A stretch of 21,399 bases of DNA from a virus: the IMG/VR virus record IMGVR_UViG_3300032006_000111, positions 1 through 21,399 of that record; one strand, given 5' to 3'. Positions 1 to 6,733 of this stretch are shown here, piece by piece; within the stretch, counting starts at the first letter, position 1, and each line of letters opens with the position of its first letter. Position numbers and translations under genes: made by a program. A model generated the notes under the pieces. That model did no database searches, was not told where the DNA came from, and saw only the letters and a program-made list of their open reading frames with translations.

Positions 1-1
1 C

Positions 2-1081
2 GTAGGGACCACTCTTGCAATTATGGAACGTGCTATGAAAGTACAGTCTGCTATTCAGGCAAGGATACATGCAAGCCTAAAGCAAGAATATAAAATACTA
101 GCAGAAATAATTGCTGACTATACAGACCCTGCTTACCCTTACGAAACAGATGAGGGTGAAGCAATTAAGCTTGAGGACTTTGATGATCGCATAGATGTTG
201 TGCCAGTGTCTGATCCTAATGCATCAACGATGGCTCAAAGAATTATGCAATATCAGGCTGCACTACAATTAGCTGCACAGGCTCCGAATCTTTATGATAT
301 GCCATTGCTTCATCGTCAAATGATGGATCTAATAGGTATACCTAATGCTGACAAGGTGGTTCCAAACCAAGAAGAGGTCCCACCTAAAGATCCTGTAACA
401 GAAAATCAAGACATGCTTACACTTGCTCCTGTTAAAGCGTATGAATATCAGGATCACGAAGCACATATGCGAGTTCACATGGCACTTAAGAGTGACCCGC
501 AACTTGCACAAGAAGTTCAGAACAGTCCTGCAGGTGGTGCGGTAAGCGGTGCGTTGGATGCACATGTTCGTGAACACTTGGCATTTGTATTCCGTAGACA
601 AATAGAACAAGAACTTGGAGCACCACTTCCACCAGTTGGAGAACCGCTACCTCCGAACATAGAAAAACAACTTAGTGTTATGATTGCGGACGCTGCTGAT
701 CAAATGATGGGCAAGAAACAGCAGCAAGCACAGGCTGAGCAGATGGCAGCACAGCAAGAAGATCCAATTGTCAAGCAAAGAGAGCGTGAGCTTGGCATTC
801 GTGAGATGGATGTTCAAAGAAAACAGCAGGCCGATCAAGCAAAACAACAATTGGACACTGCAAAACTTGATCTTGATCGGGAAAAAGCAGCAGCAGGCAT
901 ATCTATGGACCAAAAAGAGTTGGAGGCGAAGGTTCAACTTGAGCAACAGAAAATTGTTGCAGATTTAGAGAAGTTTGAGGCCACACAAGAAGCTGATGGG
1001 TTTAAACTTGGTGTCGATGCAGACAGATTTGCTGCTGAATTAGAACAAAAAGAAAGAAATAAGGAGCGTAAGGATGGCTGA
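2..1081 (+). CDS. Portal protein, C-terminal part (5' end outside window)
   Basis: The reading frame is open from the first bases, so the gene starts upstream; about 359 residues are visible. The segment beginning GTTLAIMERAMKVQSAIQAR, followed by HASLKQEYK, is the helical stem/wing region typical of podovirus portal proteins (established knowledge; matched by eye). The portal forms the dodecameric ring at the capsid vertex through which DNA is packaged and ejected. The last roughly 130 residues are a Gln/Glu/Lys/Ala-rich predicted coiled coil (QQQAQAEQMAAQQE, then REKAAAGISMDQKELEAKV), a plausible barrel or crown-like C-terminal extension reaching into the head. An internal ATG at 23 is an arbitrary Met inside the protein, not the start. 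The stop at 1079-1081 overlaps the next gene by 8 bases, suggesting translational coupling. The portal assignment is fairly sure; the exact family is not determined. Confidence 0.85.
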   Translation, partial: VGTTLAIMERAMKVQSAIQARIHASLKQEYKILAEIIADYTDPAYPYETDEGEAIKLEDFDDRIDVVPVSDPNASTMAQRIMQYQAALQLAAQAPNLYDMPLLHRQMMDLIGIPNADKVVPNQEEVPPKDPVTENQDMLTLAPVKAYEYQDHEAHMRVHMALKSDPQLAQEVQNSPAGGAVSGALDAHVREHLAFVFRRQIEQELGAPLPPVGEPLPPNIEKQLSVMIADAADQMMGKKQQQAQAEQMAAQQEDPIVKQRERELGIREMDVQRKQQADQAKQQLDTAKLDLDREKAAAGISMDQKELEAKVQLEQQKIVADLEKFEATQEADGFKLGVDADRFAAELEQKERNKERKDG

Positions 1082-1262
1082 TGATGTCTTATCTTTACTT
1101 AAAAAGAGAATTAGAAGCCAAATGAACGAAATTGCTGATCATTTGGCAGTAGGCTCAGCGTCAGACATGGAGGAATACCGTAAAATGTGCGGAGTCATAG
1201 AGGGTTTGGCGTATGCAGAGCGAGAAATTATTGATTTAGAGGATAAGTTGAGGGATATGTAA
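1074..1262 (+). CDS. Small conserved-style phage protein, 62 aa, function unknown
   Basis: The ORF starts with ATG inside the last codons of the portal gene (8-base overlap); the sequence just upstream, AAGGAGCGTAAGG, gives a Shine-Dalgarno. The protein is helical and charged: ADDVLSLLKKRIRSQMNEIADHLAVGSASDMEEYRKMCG near the start and IDLEDKLRDM at the end, without membrane segment or signal peptide. Small helical proteins of this style often sit just after the portal in marine podoviruses, but I cannot assign a role. Its position between portal and scaffold suggests a head-assembly accessory. That it is a real gene is supported by tight packing, a good RBS and no better alternative frame. 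Confidence 0.7.
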   Translation: MADDVLSLLKKRIRSQMNEIADHLAVGSASDMEEYRKMCGVIEGLAYAEREIIDLEDKLRDM

Positions 1263-1264
1263 CC

Positions 1265-1444
1265 TTGAAGTGGAAAACTTCGATTCGACTTGCCCAGTAT
1301 TTTGGTATAATTTCTGACGAAGAGGCAGATGAATGGGTTGACCCAGAAGAAGTACCATTTCATTTTGAATTTGATGAAGAGGGACGGCTTTGGGCAATCC
1401 CTAAAAACAAAAAAGTTAGTAAAAAAAGAAAACCTTCTAATTAG
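1265..1444 (+). CDS. Small acidic/basic phage protein with TTG start, 59 aa, unknown
   Basis: Between the previous stop (1260-1262) and the GroES-like gene, the only sensible reading frame starts at TTG 1265 and ends at TAG 1442-1444. It has no ATG or GTG start upstream (the frame is closed by TAA at 1244). A purine-rich TTGAGGGA (1248-1255) lies about 10 bases before the TTG as Shine-Dalgarno. The product reads (M)KWKTSIRLAQYFGIISDEEA, then DEWVDPEEVPFHFEFDEEG, then RLWAIPKNKKVSKKRKPSN. It has a compact aromatic/acidic core and a strongly basic tail, a composition typical of a folded protein rather than random sequence. Function unknown; head-module location only. The neighbouring frame that opens with ATG at 1329 is a shadow. 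The start codon call is an inference. Confidence 0.6.
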   Translation: MKWKTSIRLAQYFGIISDEEADEWVDPEEVPFHFEFDEEGRLWAIPKNKKVSKKRKPSN

Positions 1445-1488
1445 AAGAGCAACTTCCGTAAGGATGCCACAATTTAACGAGAGGTCAC

Positions 1489-1887
1489 ATGACTACACTC
1501 GCACAAGAAGTAGAAGATACGACACTTGCTGAAGAAAAAGAGTTTCTTCGGACTGCATCACAGCTACCTGAGCCTTCAGGTTACAAATTATTGATTGCAC
1601 TTCCTGAAGTGGACGAAACAACGGAAGGTGGCATCATAAAATCACACAAATCCCAGCATGAAGAGTCAATTTCTACCGTTGTAGGCTTTGTATTGAAGTC
1701 TGGTGCCGATGCTTACTCTGATTTTACTAGATTTCCTACTGGTCCTTACTGCAAAGACGGTGATTGGGTGATATTTAGGGCTTTCAGTGGCACCAGAATT
1801 AAAATTCATGGTAAAGAATTTCGTTTAATCAATGATGACACTGTAGAGGCGGTCGTAGAAGACCCCAGAGGCATAGAAAGGGCTTAA
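1489..1887 (+). CDS. GroES-like co-chaperonin (Cpn10 family), 132 aa
   Basis: Residues about 29-124 follow the Cpn10 pattern. 'PSGYKLLIALPE' (29-40) corresponds to the first strand of GroES (PLxDRVLVK). 'TTEGGIIKS' (44-52) matches the mobile loop with its hydrophobic tripeptide that docks on GroEL. 'STVVGFVLKSGADAYSD' (62-78) matches the GxVxAVGxG strand, 'CKDGDWVIFRAFSGTRIKI' (88-106) the VGDxVxFxxYxGxxIK segment, and 'FRLINDDTVEAVVED' (111-125) the terminal YLILRExDILAVI strand. Such a protein caps the host GroEL ring; phage versions such as T4 gp31 enable folding of the capsid protein. It lies between portal and scaffold, suggesting a head-assembly role. Odd points: about 28 extra acidic N-terminal residues and roughly 30 more residues than bacterial GroES. 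RBS GAGAGGT is at 1479-1485. The family call is from motif reading, not a search. Confidence 0.8.
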   Translation: MTTLAQEVEDTTLAEEKEFLRTASQLPEPSGYKLLIALPEVDETTEGGIIKSHKSQHEESISTVVGFVLKSGADAYSDFTRFPTGPYCKDGDWVIFRAFSGTRIKIHGKEFRLINDDTVEAVVEDPRGIERA

Positions 1888-1888
1888 T

Positions 1889-2878
1889 ATGAGTGAAGAA
1901 ACGGGAAGATCAAGCAATGAAGACAGGTTTTTAGGTGTAAGAACGACAATTGATCCACCAGAACCTGAATCGGCTGAGCCTGAGGTTGCAGAAGTCGATA
2001 TTGAGGTGGTTGATGACCGACCAGAAGAGGATCAGAGGTTTGCATCTGCCACAGGCGACGAAGATGAGCTTGCTGACTACGGAACAAAGGTTCAAAAACG
2101 TATTAACAAGCTAAAAAAACAATTTCACGATGAACGTAGGGCAAAAGAGTCTTCGGAAAGGCTATCTAACGAAGCTGTCAACTATACACAGCAACTTCAG
2201 GTAGAAAACCAAAGATTAGTGAAGTTAGTGCAGGATTCTCAGTCTGCATTGACGCAACAGGCAAAAAATCGTGCAGATAACCAGCTTTTACTTGCTGAAG
2301 AAAACTTTAAAAAGGCACATGCGTCAGGTGATGCGGATGCTATAGCTGAAGCACAGAAGAATTTGACTAATGCACAGCTTGCTCAAGCATATGCACCTTC
2401 TGTGTCTAGAAAAATTATAGAAAAGTGGAAACAAGATGTAATGTCCCAGCAGGATCAACAAGAAAGCCAACAACCTTATGATCCAGCACCTATTCCAGAG
2501 CCTGACCCTAAGGCGGTAGAGTGGCAGGGGAATAATGAGTGGTTTGGGACAGACACAGAAATGACAAGCTTTGCTTATGGTGTACATGAGCGACTTGTAA
2601 ATGAAGGTATTGACCCAGACAGTGATGAGTACTATAAATTAATTGATAAACGTATGGGAGAAGTTTTTCCATCGCATTTCGGTGGAGACACTCAAGTTAG
2701 TGTCGAAGCTGCATCTACTCGTAAAAGAGCAAATCCTGTAGTTGCTCCTGCTTCTAGAAATAGTGGTGGAGCGATTCAGAGAAAAGTACAATTGACACAA
2801 ACACAGGTAAGACTCGCTAAACGCCTGGGCTTAACACCACAACAATATGCGACACAACTGATGAAGGAGATGGTCTAA
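1889..2878 (+). CDS. Probable capsid scaffolding protein, 329 aa
   Basis: The gene sits between the portal-proximal genes and the capsid gene, the usual scaffold position. The N-terminal 65 or so residues are very acidic (PEPESAEPEVAEVDIEVVDD). Then comes a basic helical/coiled-coil segment (TKVQKRINKLKKQFHDERRA, about 65-85) and a long Gln-rich coiled coil to about residue 160. A Pro-rich linker follows (PYDPAPIPEPDP), then a globular part and a C-terminal helix 'QVRLAKRLGLTPQQYATQLM' (about 306-325). An acidic start, central coiled coil and short basic C-terminal helix are characteristic of podovirus scaffolds, in which the C-terminal helix binds the capsid protein. Scaffolds polymerise inside the procapsid and leave before DNA packaging. 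Two bases separate it from the GroES-like stop; its own stop overlaps the next ATG by one base (TAATG). Confidence 0.75.
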   Translation: MSEETGRSSNEDRFLGVRTTIDPPEPESAEPEVAEVDIEVVDDRPEEDQRFASATGDEDELADYGTKVQKRINKLKKQFHDERRAKESSERLSNEAVNYTQQLQVENQRLVKLVQDSQSALTQQAKNRADNQLLLAEENFKKAHASGDADAIAEAQKNLTNAQLAQAYAPSVSRKIIEKWKQDVMSQQDQQESQQPYDPAPIPEPDPKAVEWQGNNEWFGTDTEMTSFAYGVHERLVNEGIDPDSDEYYKLIDKRMGEVFPSHFGGDTQVSVEAASTRKRANPVVAPASRNSGGAIQRKVQLTQTQVRLAKRLGLTPQQYATQLMKEMV

Positions 2879-3345
2879 TGGCTAAAAAGCGTGCTACCAG
2901 GAAACCCAGAGAACTAGAAGCTCGTGAAAATGAGACTCGTAGTAAATCATGGGAACCTGCATCAACTCTACCAGATCCCACCCCACAAGATGGCTGGGTA
3001 TTTAGGTGGATAAGAACATCAATGGTTGGAAGTGCGGACAATACCAATGTTTCCAAGAGACTTAGGGAAGGTTGGGAACCAGTTCGTGCTGAAGATCATC
3101 CCGAACTCCAGATTATGAGTGATCATAAATCTGAGTGGGGTGAAAAGGGAAACATTGAGGTCGGTGGACTGCTACTCTGCAAGGCACCCGAAGAGGTGGT
3201 ACAGGAAAGGCGTGAGTATTTTAAGAAGCACGCTGATTCACAGATGCAAGCCGTTGACAACAGTTATATGCGTGAGAACGATCCTCGGATGCCAGTTCTC
3301 GCACCTGATAGAAAGACTCGTGTGGCGTTTGGCGGTAACCGCTAA
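2878..3345 (+). CDS. Conserved-style head-module protein, 155 aa, function unknown
   Basis: The start overlaps the scaffold stop by one base (TAATG), pointing to coupled translation. The N-terminus is basic and probably disordered (AKKRATRKPRELEARENETR). A compact core follows, with 'PQDGWVFRWIRTSMVGSADN' (about 35-54), 'REGWEPVRAEDHPEL' and 'GNIEVGGLLLCKAPEEVV'. A helical charged stretch (VQERREYFKKHADSQMQAVD) and a short C-terminal tail ending RKTRVAFGGNR close it. I associate a 'GWxFRWIRTS...NVxxRxxEGWEPV' pattern with an uncharacterised protein placed next to scaffold and capsid genes in marine podoviruses, but no function is established to my knowledge. It may be a minor capsid component or assembly factor. 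No membrane segment or catalytic motif is visible. Confidence 0.7.
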   Translation: MAKKRATRKPRELEARENETRSKSWEPASTLPDPTPQDGWVFRWIRTSMVGSADNTNVSKRLREGWEPVRAEDHPELQIMSDHKSEWGEKGNIEVGGLLLCKAPEEVVQERREYFKKHADSQMQAVDNSYMRENDPRMPVLAPDRKTRVAFGGNR

Positions 3346-3383
3346 CGTCGAAATTATGAAAAGTAAAGAAAGGTAATAAACTT

Positions 3384-4001
3384 ATGGCTACTTCAGCAGC
3401 ACCGTATGGAGCCAGACCCATTGGTACATTAAGTGCATCAGGCTCATATACGGGCAAGGTGCGTCATTTACCAATTATTACCACATATGGAACCGCTATT
3501 TTTAATGGCGATTTCGTTAAGGTTGCAGCAGACGGTACGATTGCAAAAGATACTGGTACTACTGCCTTGACTAGTTGTGGTATTTTTATGGGATGCTCTT
3601 ATACGGACCCAACAAGTGGACAAAAGACGTTTAGTACACAGTGGCCTGCATCAAACGCAGCAACCGATGCAATGGCTTATGTGCTCGACGATCCTTTTGT
3701 CGTGTTTCAAATGCAAGGTGACGAAGCACTGAACACCACAGACCGTGGACTTAACGCGTCTGTTGTTCAGACTGCTGGTAGCACTGCGATTGGAAAATCC
3801 AAGAACGCTTTGGATGCTTCAACACCAGCTACCACGAACACGCTTCCTCTTCGTATCCTCGACTTTGTCGATGGACCGACGAGCTTGCCTCCGAAAGGAA
3901 CGACCGCGAGTGATGCCTACCCTGATGTCATTGTGAAATTCAATGCCGCGTCGAGTGGGTCAGCCTCTAATCATTCATACTTAAACGCCACTGGCGTATA
4001 A
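3384..4001 (+). CDS. Virion protein next to capsid gene, possibly head decoration, 205 aa
   Basis: The gene lies directly upstream of the major capsid gene with a 14-base gap; RBS AAAGGTAA is at 3369-3376. The sequence is rich in Ser, Thr, Ala and Gly with few charged residues, as in secreted or virion beta proteins. Segments include 'GARPIGTLSASGSYTGKVRH', 'GTAIFNGDFVKVAADGTIAK' (a beta-barrel-like strand pair), 'CGIFMGCSYTDPTSGQKTFS' and 'AYVLDDPFVVFQMQGDEAL'. A small beta protein coupled to the capsid gene is typical of decoration or stabilising proteins (lambda D, SHP analogues), but no specific family is identifiable by eye. There is no signal peptide or transmembrane segment. A minor capsid protein is the main alternative. 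Confidence 0.7.
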   Translation: MATSAAPYGARPIGTLSASGSYTGKVRHLPIITTYGTAIFNGDFVKVAADGTIAKDTGTTALTSCGIFMGCSYTDPTSGQKTFSTQWPASNAATDAMAYVLDDPFVVFQMQGDEALNTTDRGLNASVVQTAGSTAIGKSKNALDASTPATTNTLPLRILDFVDGPTSLPPKGTTASDAYPDVIVKFNAASSGSASNHSYLNATGV

Positions 4002-4015
4002 TAGGAGACTGACTT

Positions 4016-4921
4016 ATGGCTATATCAAGAGCACAACTGCTCAAAGAACTATTGCCTGGACTTAACGCCCTCTTTGGAATGGAGTATGCACGTTATGATG
4101 ACGAGCATGCTGCACTCTATGAGACTGAGAGTTCAGATAGGTCCTTTGAGGAAGAAGTAAAGCTTTCGGGCTTCGACGCTGCTCCCGTTAAAGATGAGGG
4201 ATCAGCAATTTCTTACGACGCTGCACAGGAGAGCTTCACGGCTCGCTACAACCATGAGACTATCGCCATGGGCTTCGCTATTACAGAAGAAGCTATGGAA
4301 GATAATCTTTATGACTCCCTGTCGGCTCGTTACACTAAGGCTTTGGCTCGTGCCATGGCCCATACTAAGCAAGTGAAAGCAGTAGTTCCGCTTAACACTG
4401 GCTTTGATTCTTATCAGTCTGGCGATGGGGTATACTTGTTTAGTGCGTCTCACCCACTAGTTAGTGGTGGAACAAACGCTAATATGCCCAGTACCCATGC
4501 TGACCTCAATGAGACTTCTCTTGAGGCTGCGGTAATTCAGATTGGCAAGTGGACAGATGAGCGTGGTCTAATGATCGCTGCTCGTCCACAGACACTTGTA
4601 ATCCCACCTGATCTGCAATTCGTTGCGGCACGGGTGATGCAGTCTGATCTTCGTCCTGGAACTGCTGACAACGACATTAACGCTGTGCGTTCAATGGGTG
4701 TTGTACCTGGTGGAACCGTTGTAAATCATTATCTAACCGATACTGACGCATGGTTCTTGCTGACAGACGTTCCTAACGGAATGAAGCACTTTAATCGTGT
4801 AGCTTTGGAAACAAGCATGGACGGTGACTTTGACACTGGAAATGTTCGCTACAAGGCTCGTGAGCGGTACAGCTTCGGTGTCTCCGATCCATTAGGGATC
4901 TGGGGAACAACGGGAGCATAG
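4016..4921 (+). CDS. Major capsid protein (HK97-fold type), 301 aa
   Basis: A strong RBS (TAGGAG, 4002-4007) precedes the ATG, fitting a highly expressed gene. The short N-arm (LLKELLPGLNALFGMEYARY) leads into 'EEVKLSGFDAAPVKDEGSAI', an E-loop-like region rich in acidic residues. 'ITEEAMEDNLYDSLSARYTK' followed by 'ALARAMAHTKQVKA' (about 89-122) is a long helix corresponding to the HK97 spine helix. 'DERGLMIAARPQTLVIPPDL' and 'VVPGGTVVNHYLTDTDAWFL' match the P- and A-domain strands seen in Mu gpT-like and podoviral capsid proteins, and the ending 'RYSFGVSDPLGIWG' is typical. The length is close to the unprocessed size for this type, and no protease gene is visible here. It builds the icosahedral (or prolate) shell. 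A terminator-like hairpin follows, isolating the capsid message. Confidence 0.85.
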   Translation: MAISRAQLLKELLPGLNALFGMEYARYDDEHAALYETESSDRSFEEEVKLSGFDAAPVKDEGSAISYDAAQESFTARYNHETIAMGFAITEEAMEDNLYDSLSARYTKALARAMAHTKQVKAVVPLNTGFDSYQSGDGVYLFSASHPLVSGGTNANMPSTHADLNETSLEAAVIQIGKWTDERGLMIAARPQTLVIPPDLQFVAARVMQSDLRPGTADNDINAVRSMGVVPGGTVVNHYLTDTDAWFLLTDVPNGMKHFNRVALETSMDGDFDTGNVRYKARERYSFGVSDPLGIWGTTGA

Positions 4922-4929
4922 TGTGAACT

Positions 4930-4993
4930 AGAGGTGGGGATGGCCTGACCTTAATCCGACGGGTCGGCCTCCCTGCCTCTTTATTATTTATTC
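4930..4993 (+). terminator. Hairpin with T-rich tail after the capsid gene
   Basis: The 5' arm 4930-4950 (AGAGG, GGGGA, GGCC, GACC blocks) pairs with 4962-4980 (GGTC, GGCC, TCCC, CCTCT blocks) through an imperfect stem with single-base bulges and a loop of about 11 bases. It is followed by CTTTATTATTTATT. This has the layout of an intrinsic terminator, although the T tract is interrupted by A. It lies in the 121-base gap between the capsid stop and the next ATG, a position where phages often place a partial terminator. Strength is not predictable by eye. Confidence 0.7.
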
Positions 4994-4998
4994 CCTGA

Positions 4999-5016
4999 CT
5001 ATCGGCAAACCGATAG
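4999..5016 (+). promoter_or_regulatory. Perfect 7-bp hairpin in the leader of the 5043 gene
   Basis: CTATCGG (4999-5005) and CCGATAG (5010-5016) form a perfect inverted repeat around a CAAA loop. No T tract follows, so it is unlikely to be a terminator by itself. It lies 14 bases upstream of the strong Shine-Dalgarno AGGAGA (5031-5036) of the next gene and just after the capsid terminator. It could protect the 5' end of a processed message, be an RNA-processing site, or be a protein binding site. No -10/-35 promoter is recognisable between it and the preceding hairpin. Confidence 0.5.
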
Positions 5017-5042
5017 ACACTGGCCACGACAGGAGAACTTAA

Positions 5043-5567
5043 ATGGCTAACACAACTTTTTCAGGACCAGTCCGATCAGAAAATGGGTTTGAGGTAGTAT
5101 CGAAAAACTCATCGACTGGAGCAGTTACAACATCTTTTACTTATGACGGTTCAGGGATGCAGGTTGCACCTGTAACCTTATCCGATGCTGATACTTCGAT
5201 AACTGCTGCCACTCATGGTGGTAGGGTTGTTGTAGTTCCAGCCATTGGGAGTAATCGTACACTGACACTTCCCAGTCCTGCTGAGGGTGTGTCTTTTACG
5301 TTTGTTTACGGTGGAGCGGCAGAAGAAGCAGAGAATCTGATTATTGATACTGGTGCTGATGCTAACTACTTCATCGGTGGAGTTGTCCATATAGATTCTG
5401 ATGCGGACAGTGTGTCCGTGTACGCAAATGGTAGCTCCAACTCAATTTTAACCCTTACTGATTTTGGTCTCATGGAGATTAATATCGTAGCAAAAGATTC
5501 AACGAATTGGATTATTTGGGGTTACACACAAGGTGCAGACGCACCTGCGTTTACAGATCAATCGTAA
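5043..5567 (+). CDS. Phage structural protein of unknown position, 174 aa
   Basis: Ser/Thr/Gly/Val-rich beta protein. It begins 'ANTTFSGPVRSENGFEVVSK' then 'NSSTGAVTTSF'; this 'TTFSGPVRSENGF' opening is one I know from virion proteins of marine phages placed after the capsid gene. The middle, 'ITAATHGGRVVVVPAIGSNR' then 'TLTLPSPAEGVSFTFVYGGA' (about 53-100), is a beta fold like those in capsid-decoration or fibre head domains, and the end contains 'STNWIIWGYTQG'. It has its own strong RBS (AGGAGA, 5031-5036) and a leader with a perfect hairpin after the capsid terminator, implying separate expression control. It could be a head fibre or decoration protein. No catalytic motif, signal peptide or membrane segment is visible. 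Confidence 0.7.
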   Translation: MANTTFSGPVRSENGFEVVSKNSSTGAVTTSFTYDGSGMQVAPVTLSDADTSITAATHGGRVVVVPAIGSNRTLTLPSPAEGVSFTFVYGGAAEEAENLIIDTGADANYFIGGVVHIDSDADSVSVYANGSSNSILTLTDFGLMEINIVAKDSTNWIIWGYTQGADAPAFTDQS

Positions 5568-5580
5568 TTAACAAGATAGG

Positions 5581-5606
5581 GTCACCCATCTATCTGGGTG
5601 GGTGAC
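5581..5606 (+). promoter_or_regulatory. Leader hairpin with two alternative pairings
   Basis: GTCACCC (5581-5587) can pair with GGGTGAC (5600-5606). The inner CACCCA (5583-5588) can instead pair with TGGGTG (5595-5600), and GATAG (5575-5579) can pair with CTATC (5590-5594). These are mutually exclusive structures in the 93-base leader upstream of the 5661 gene. No T tract follows. This is direct inverted-repeat evidence; a regulatory role is inference. Confidence 0.45.
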
Positions 5607-5618
5607 TACATCTTCGGC

Positions 5619-5649
5619 TATGGGCAGAGCGAAAGCTCCCGTACCCATA
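5619..5649 (+). promoter_or_regulatory. Leader hairpin with GAAA tetraloop abutting the RBS
   Basis: The outer stem TATGGG (5619-5624)/CCCATA (5644-5649) and inner stem GAGC (5627-5630)/GCTC (5635-5638) close a GAAA (GNRA-type) tetraloop. They are separated by a small asymmetric internal loop. The 3' edge of the outer stem touches the Shine-Dalgarno AAGGAGA (5649-5655) of the 5661 gene. GNRA loops are stable and often make tertiary or protein contacts, so the element may stabilise the message or tune translation. It does not match a riboswitch that I recognise. Confidence 0.5.
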
Positions 5650-5660
5650 AGGAGATTTAG

Positions 5661-6059
5661 ATGGCTGATGCAGTAACCTCGCAAACCTTGCAAGATGGCG
5701 ACAAAGTCGCTGTTATGAAGTTCACCAACATATCCGATGGCAGTGGTGAATCTGCTGTTAAGAAGGTGGACGTTTCCGCACTCCAAACTCAGTCGGGTTC
5801 AGGTGCTTCATGTACTGGAGTAACCATTGACTGTATCTGGTATGAATGTAATGGCATGAGTGTAGACTTACTGTGGGATGCATCCACAGATGTCATTGCT
5901 TGGACTCTTAGTGGATATGGATATTTCGACTTTAGATCTGCTGGACCTCTAATCAATAATGCGTCCAGTCCAACTGGCGATATAATGTTTACCACTACAG
6001 GGGCTGGTAGCGGAGATCGGTATGCAGTTATGCTGAAGATGACTAAGAGCTACGAATAA
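5661..6059 (+). CDS. Phage structural-type protein, 132 aa, unknown
   Basis: It starts at ATG 5661 after AAGGAGA. The protein is 'ADAVTSQTLQDGDKVAVMKF' then 'TNISDGSGESAVKKVDVSAL', followed by a beta-rich half with 'IDCIWYECNGMSVDLLWDAS' and 'TGDIMFTTTGAGSGDRYAVM', ending 'LKMTKSYE'. The pattern of weakly polar beta strands with a W-Y-x-C/L-L-W core is reminiscent of small virion proteins found between capsid and connector genes in marine phages. A head-decoration or head-closure accessory is plausible. Three cysteines (two of them in the CIWYEC segment) could be structural. Its TAA stop overlaps the next ATG by one base. No specific family is established by eye. Confidence 0.65.
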   Translation: MADAVTSQTLQDGDKVAVMKFTNISDGSGESAVKKVDVSALQTQSGSGASCTGVTIDCIWYECNGMSVDLLWDASTDVIAWTLSGYGYFDFRSAGPLINNASSPTGDIMFTTTGAGSGDRYAVMLKMTKSYE

Positions 6060-6733
6060 TGGCTACTTCGGGAACAGCAACATTTAATTTAGATATATCA
6101 GAGGTTATCGAAGAAGCATTTGAACGGTGTGGCTTACAGAGCAAGACAGGCTACGACATAGAGACTGCTCGCAGATCTCTCAACCTTCTTAGTCTTGAGT
6201 GGGCTAACCGTGGTCTAAATTTTTGGTGTGTAGAACAAGGTACTTCAAGCACTACTGCTAGTACCTCAACCGTTACACTTCCTTCTGATACAGTTGATTT
6301 AATAGAATACTGGATTAGAGATGGTTCGGGTACATCACAAAGTGATCTACCTCTCTCACGATTTAGTGTATCTCAATACTCCACTATTCCTAATAAGCTT
6401 ACTGAAGGTAGACCTGTAAACATATACATTGATAAGCAAAGGGCTGCACCTGTTGCATACCTTTGGCCTACACCAGATAAGGTCTACACTCTTGCATATC
6501 AAAAGATTAGACGAATAGAAGACACTGGCTCAGTAGGTTCTACCAACCCTGATGTTCCTGCACGATTCTTACCTGCATTAGTTTCTGGATTGGCGTTTCG
6601 TATTTCACAAAAATACCCAGAAGCTTTTGCACGTTCCATGGAATTAAAGCAGGAGTATGAGTTTCAATGGGATCTCGCTCAGTCCGAAGATCGTGACCGA
6701 GCGTCTGTACACTTTGTGCCAGGGGGTTATTAA
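6059..6733 (+). CDS. Head-closure/tail adaptor protein, P22 gp4-like, 224 aa
   Basis: The sequence 'DISEVIEEAFERCGLQSKTG' then 'YDIETARRSLNLLSLEWANR' (about 13-52), followed by 'GLNFWCVEQ', is the helical core of gp4/gp11-like connector proteins, in which a helical bundle docks to the portal. The middle beta part 'STVTLPSDTVDLIEYWIRDG' and 'INIYIDKQ'-like strands (VNIYIDKQRAAPVAYLWPTP) match the C-terminal beta extension. The final helix 'LVSGLAFRISQKYPEAFARS' then 'MELKQEYEFQWDLAQSEDRD' is typical of this group. It seals DNA in the filled head and provides the platform for the tail. Size is slightly larger than P22 gp4 (about 166 aa). It is coupled by 1-base overlaps to both neighbours. Confidence in the connector role is good, in the exact family moderate. 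Confidence 0.75.
   Translation: MATSGTATFNLDISEVIEEAFERCGLQSKTGYDIETARRSLNLLSLEWANRGLNFWCVEQGTSSTTASTSTVTLPSDTVDLIEYWIRDGSGTSQSDLPLSRFSVSQYSTIPNKLTEGRPVNIYIDKQRAAPVAYLWPTPDKVYTLAYQKIRRIEDTGSVGSTNPDVPARFLPALVSGLAFRISQKYPEAFARSMELKQEYEFQWDLAQSEDRDRASVHFVPGGY

Noticed and set aside
1290-1311. TTGCCC and TATAAT resembling a sigma-70 promoter
   Set aside because: The spacing is 10 bases instead of about 17, and the site lies within the TTG-start gene.
1329-1532. A 67-codon + frame starting at ATG 1329
   Set aside because: It crosses two other supported genes (the TTG-start gene and the GroES-like gene), and the product is basic low-complexity with no RBS.
5568-5660. The folded leader considered as a tRNA or a known riboswitch
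   Set aside because: No cloverleaf, T-loop (GGTTCGAAT-type) or CCA acceptor end is present, and the conserved cores of riboswitches that I can recall do not appear.
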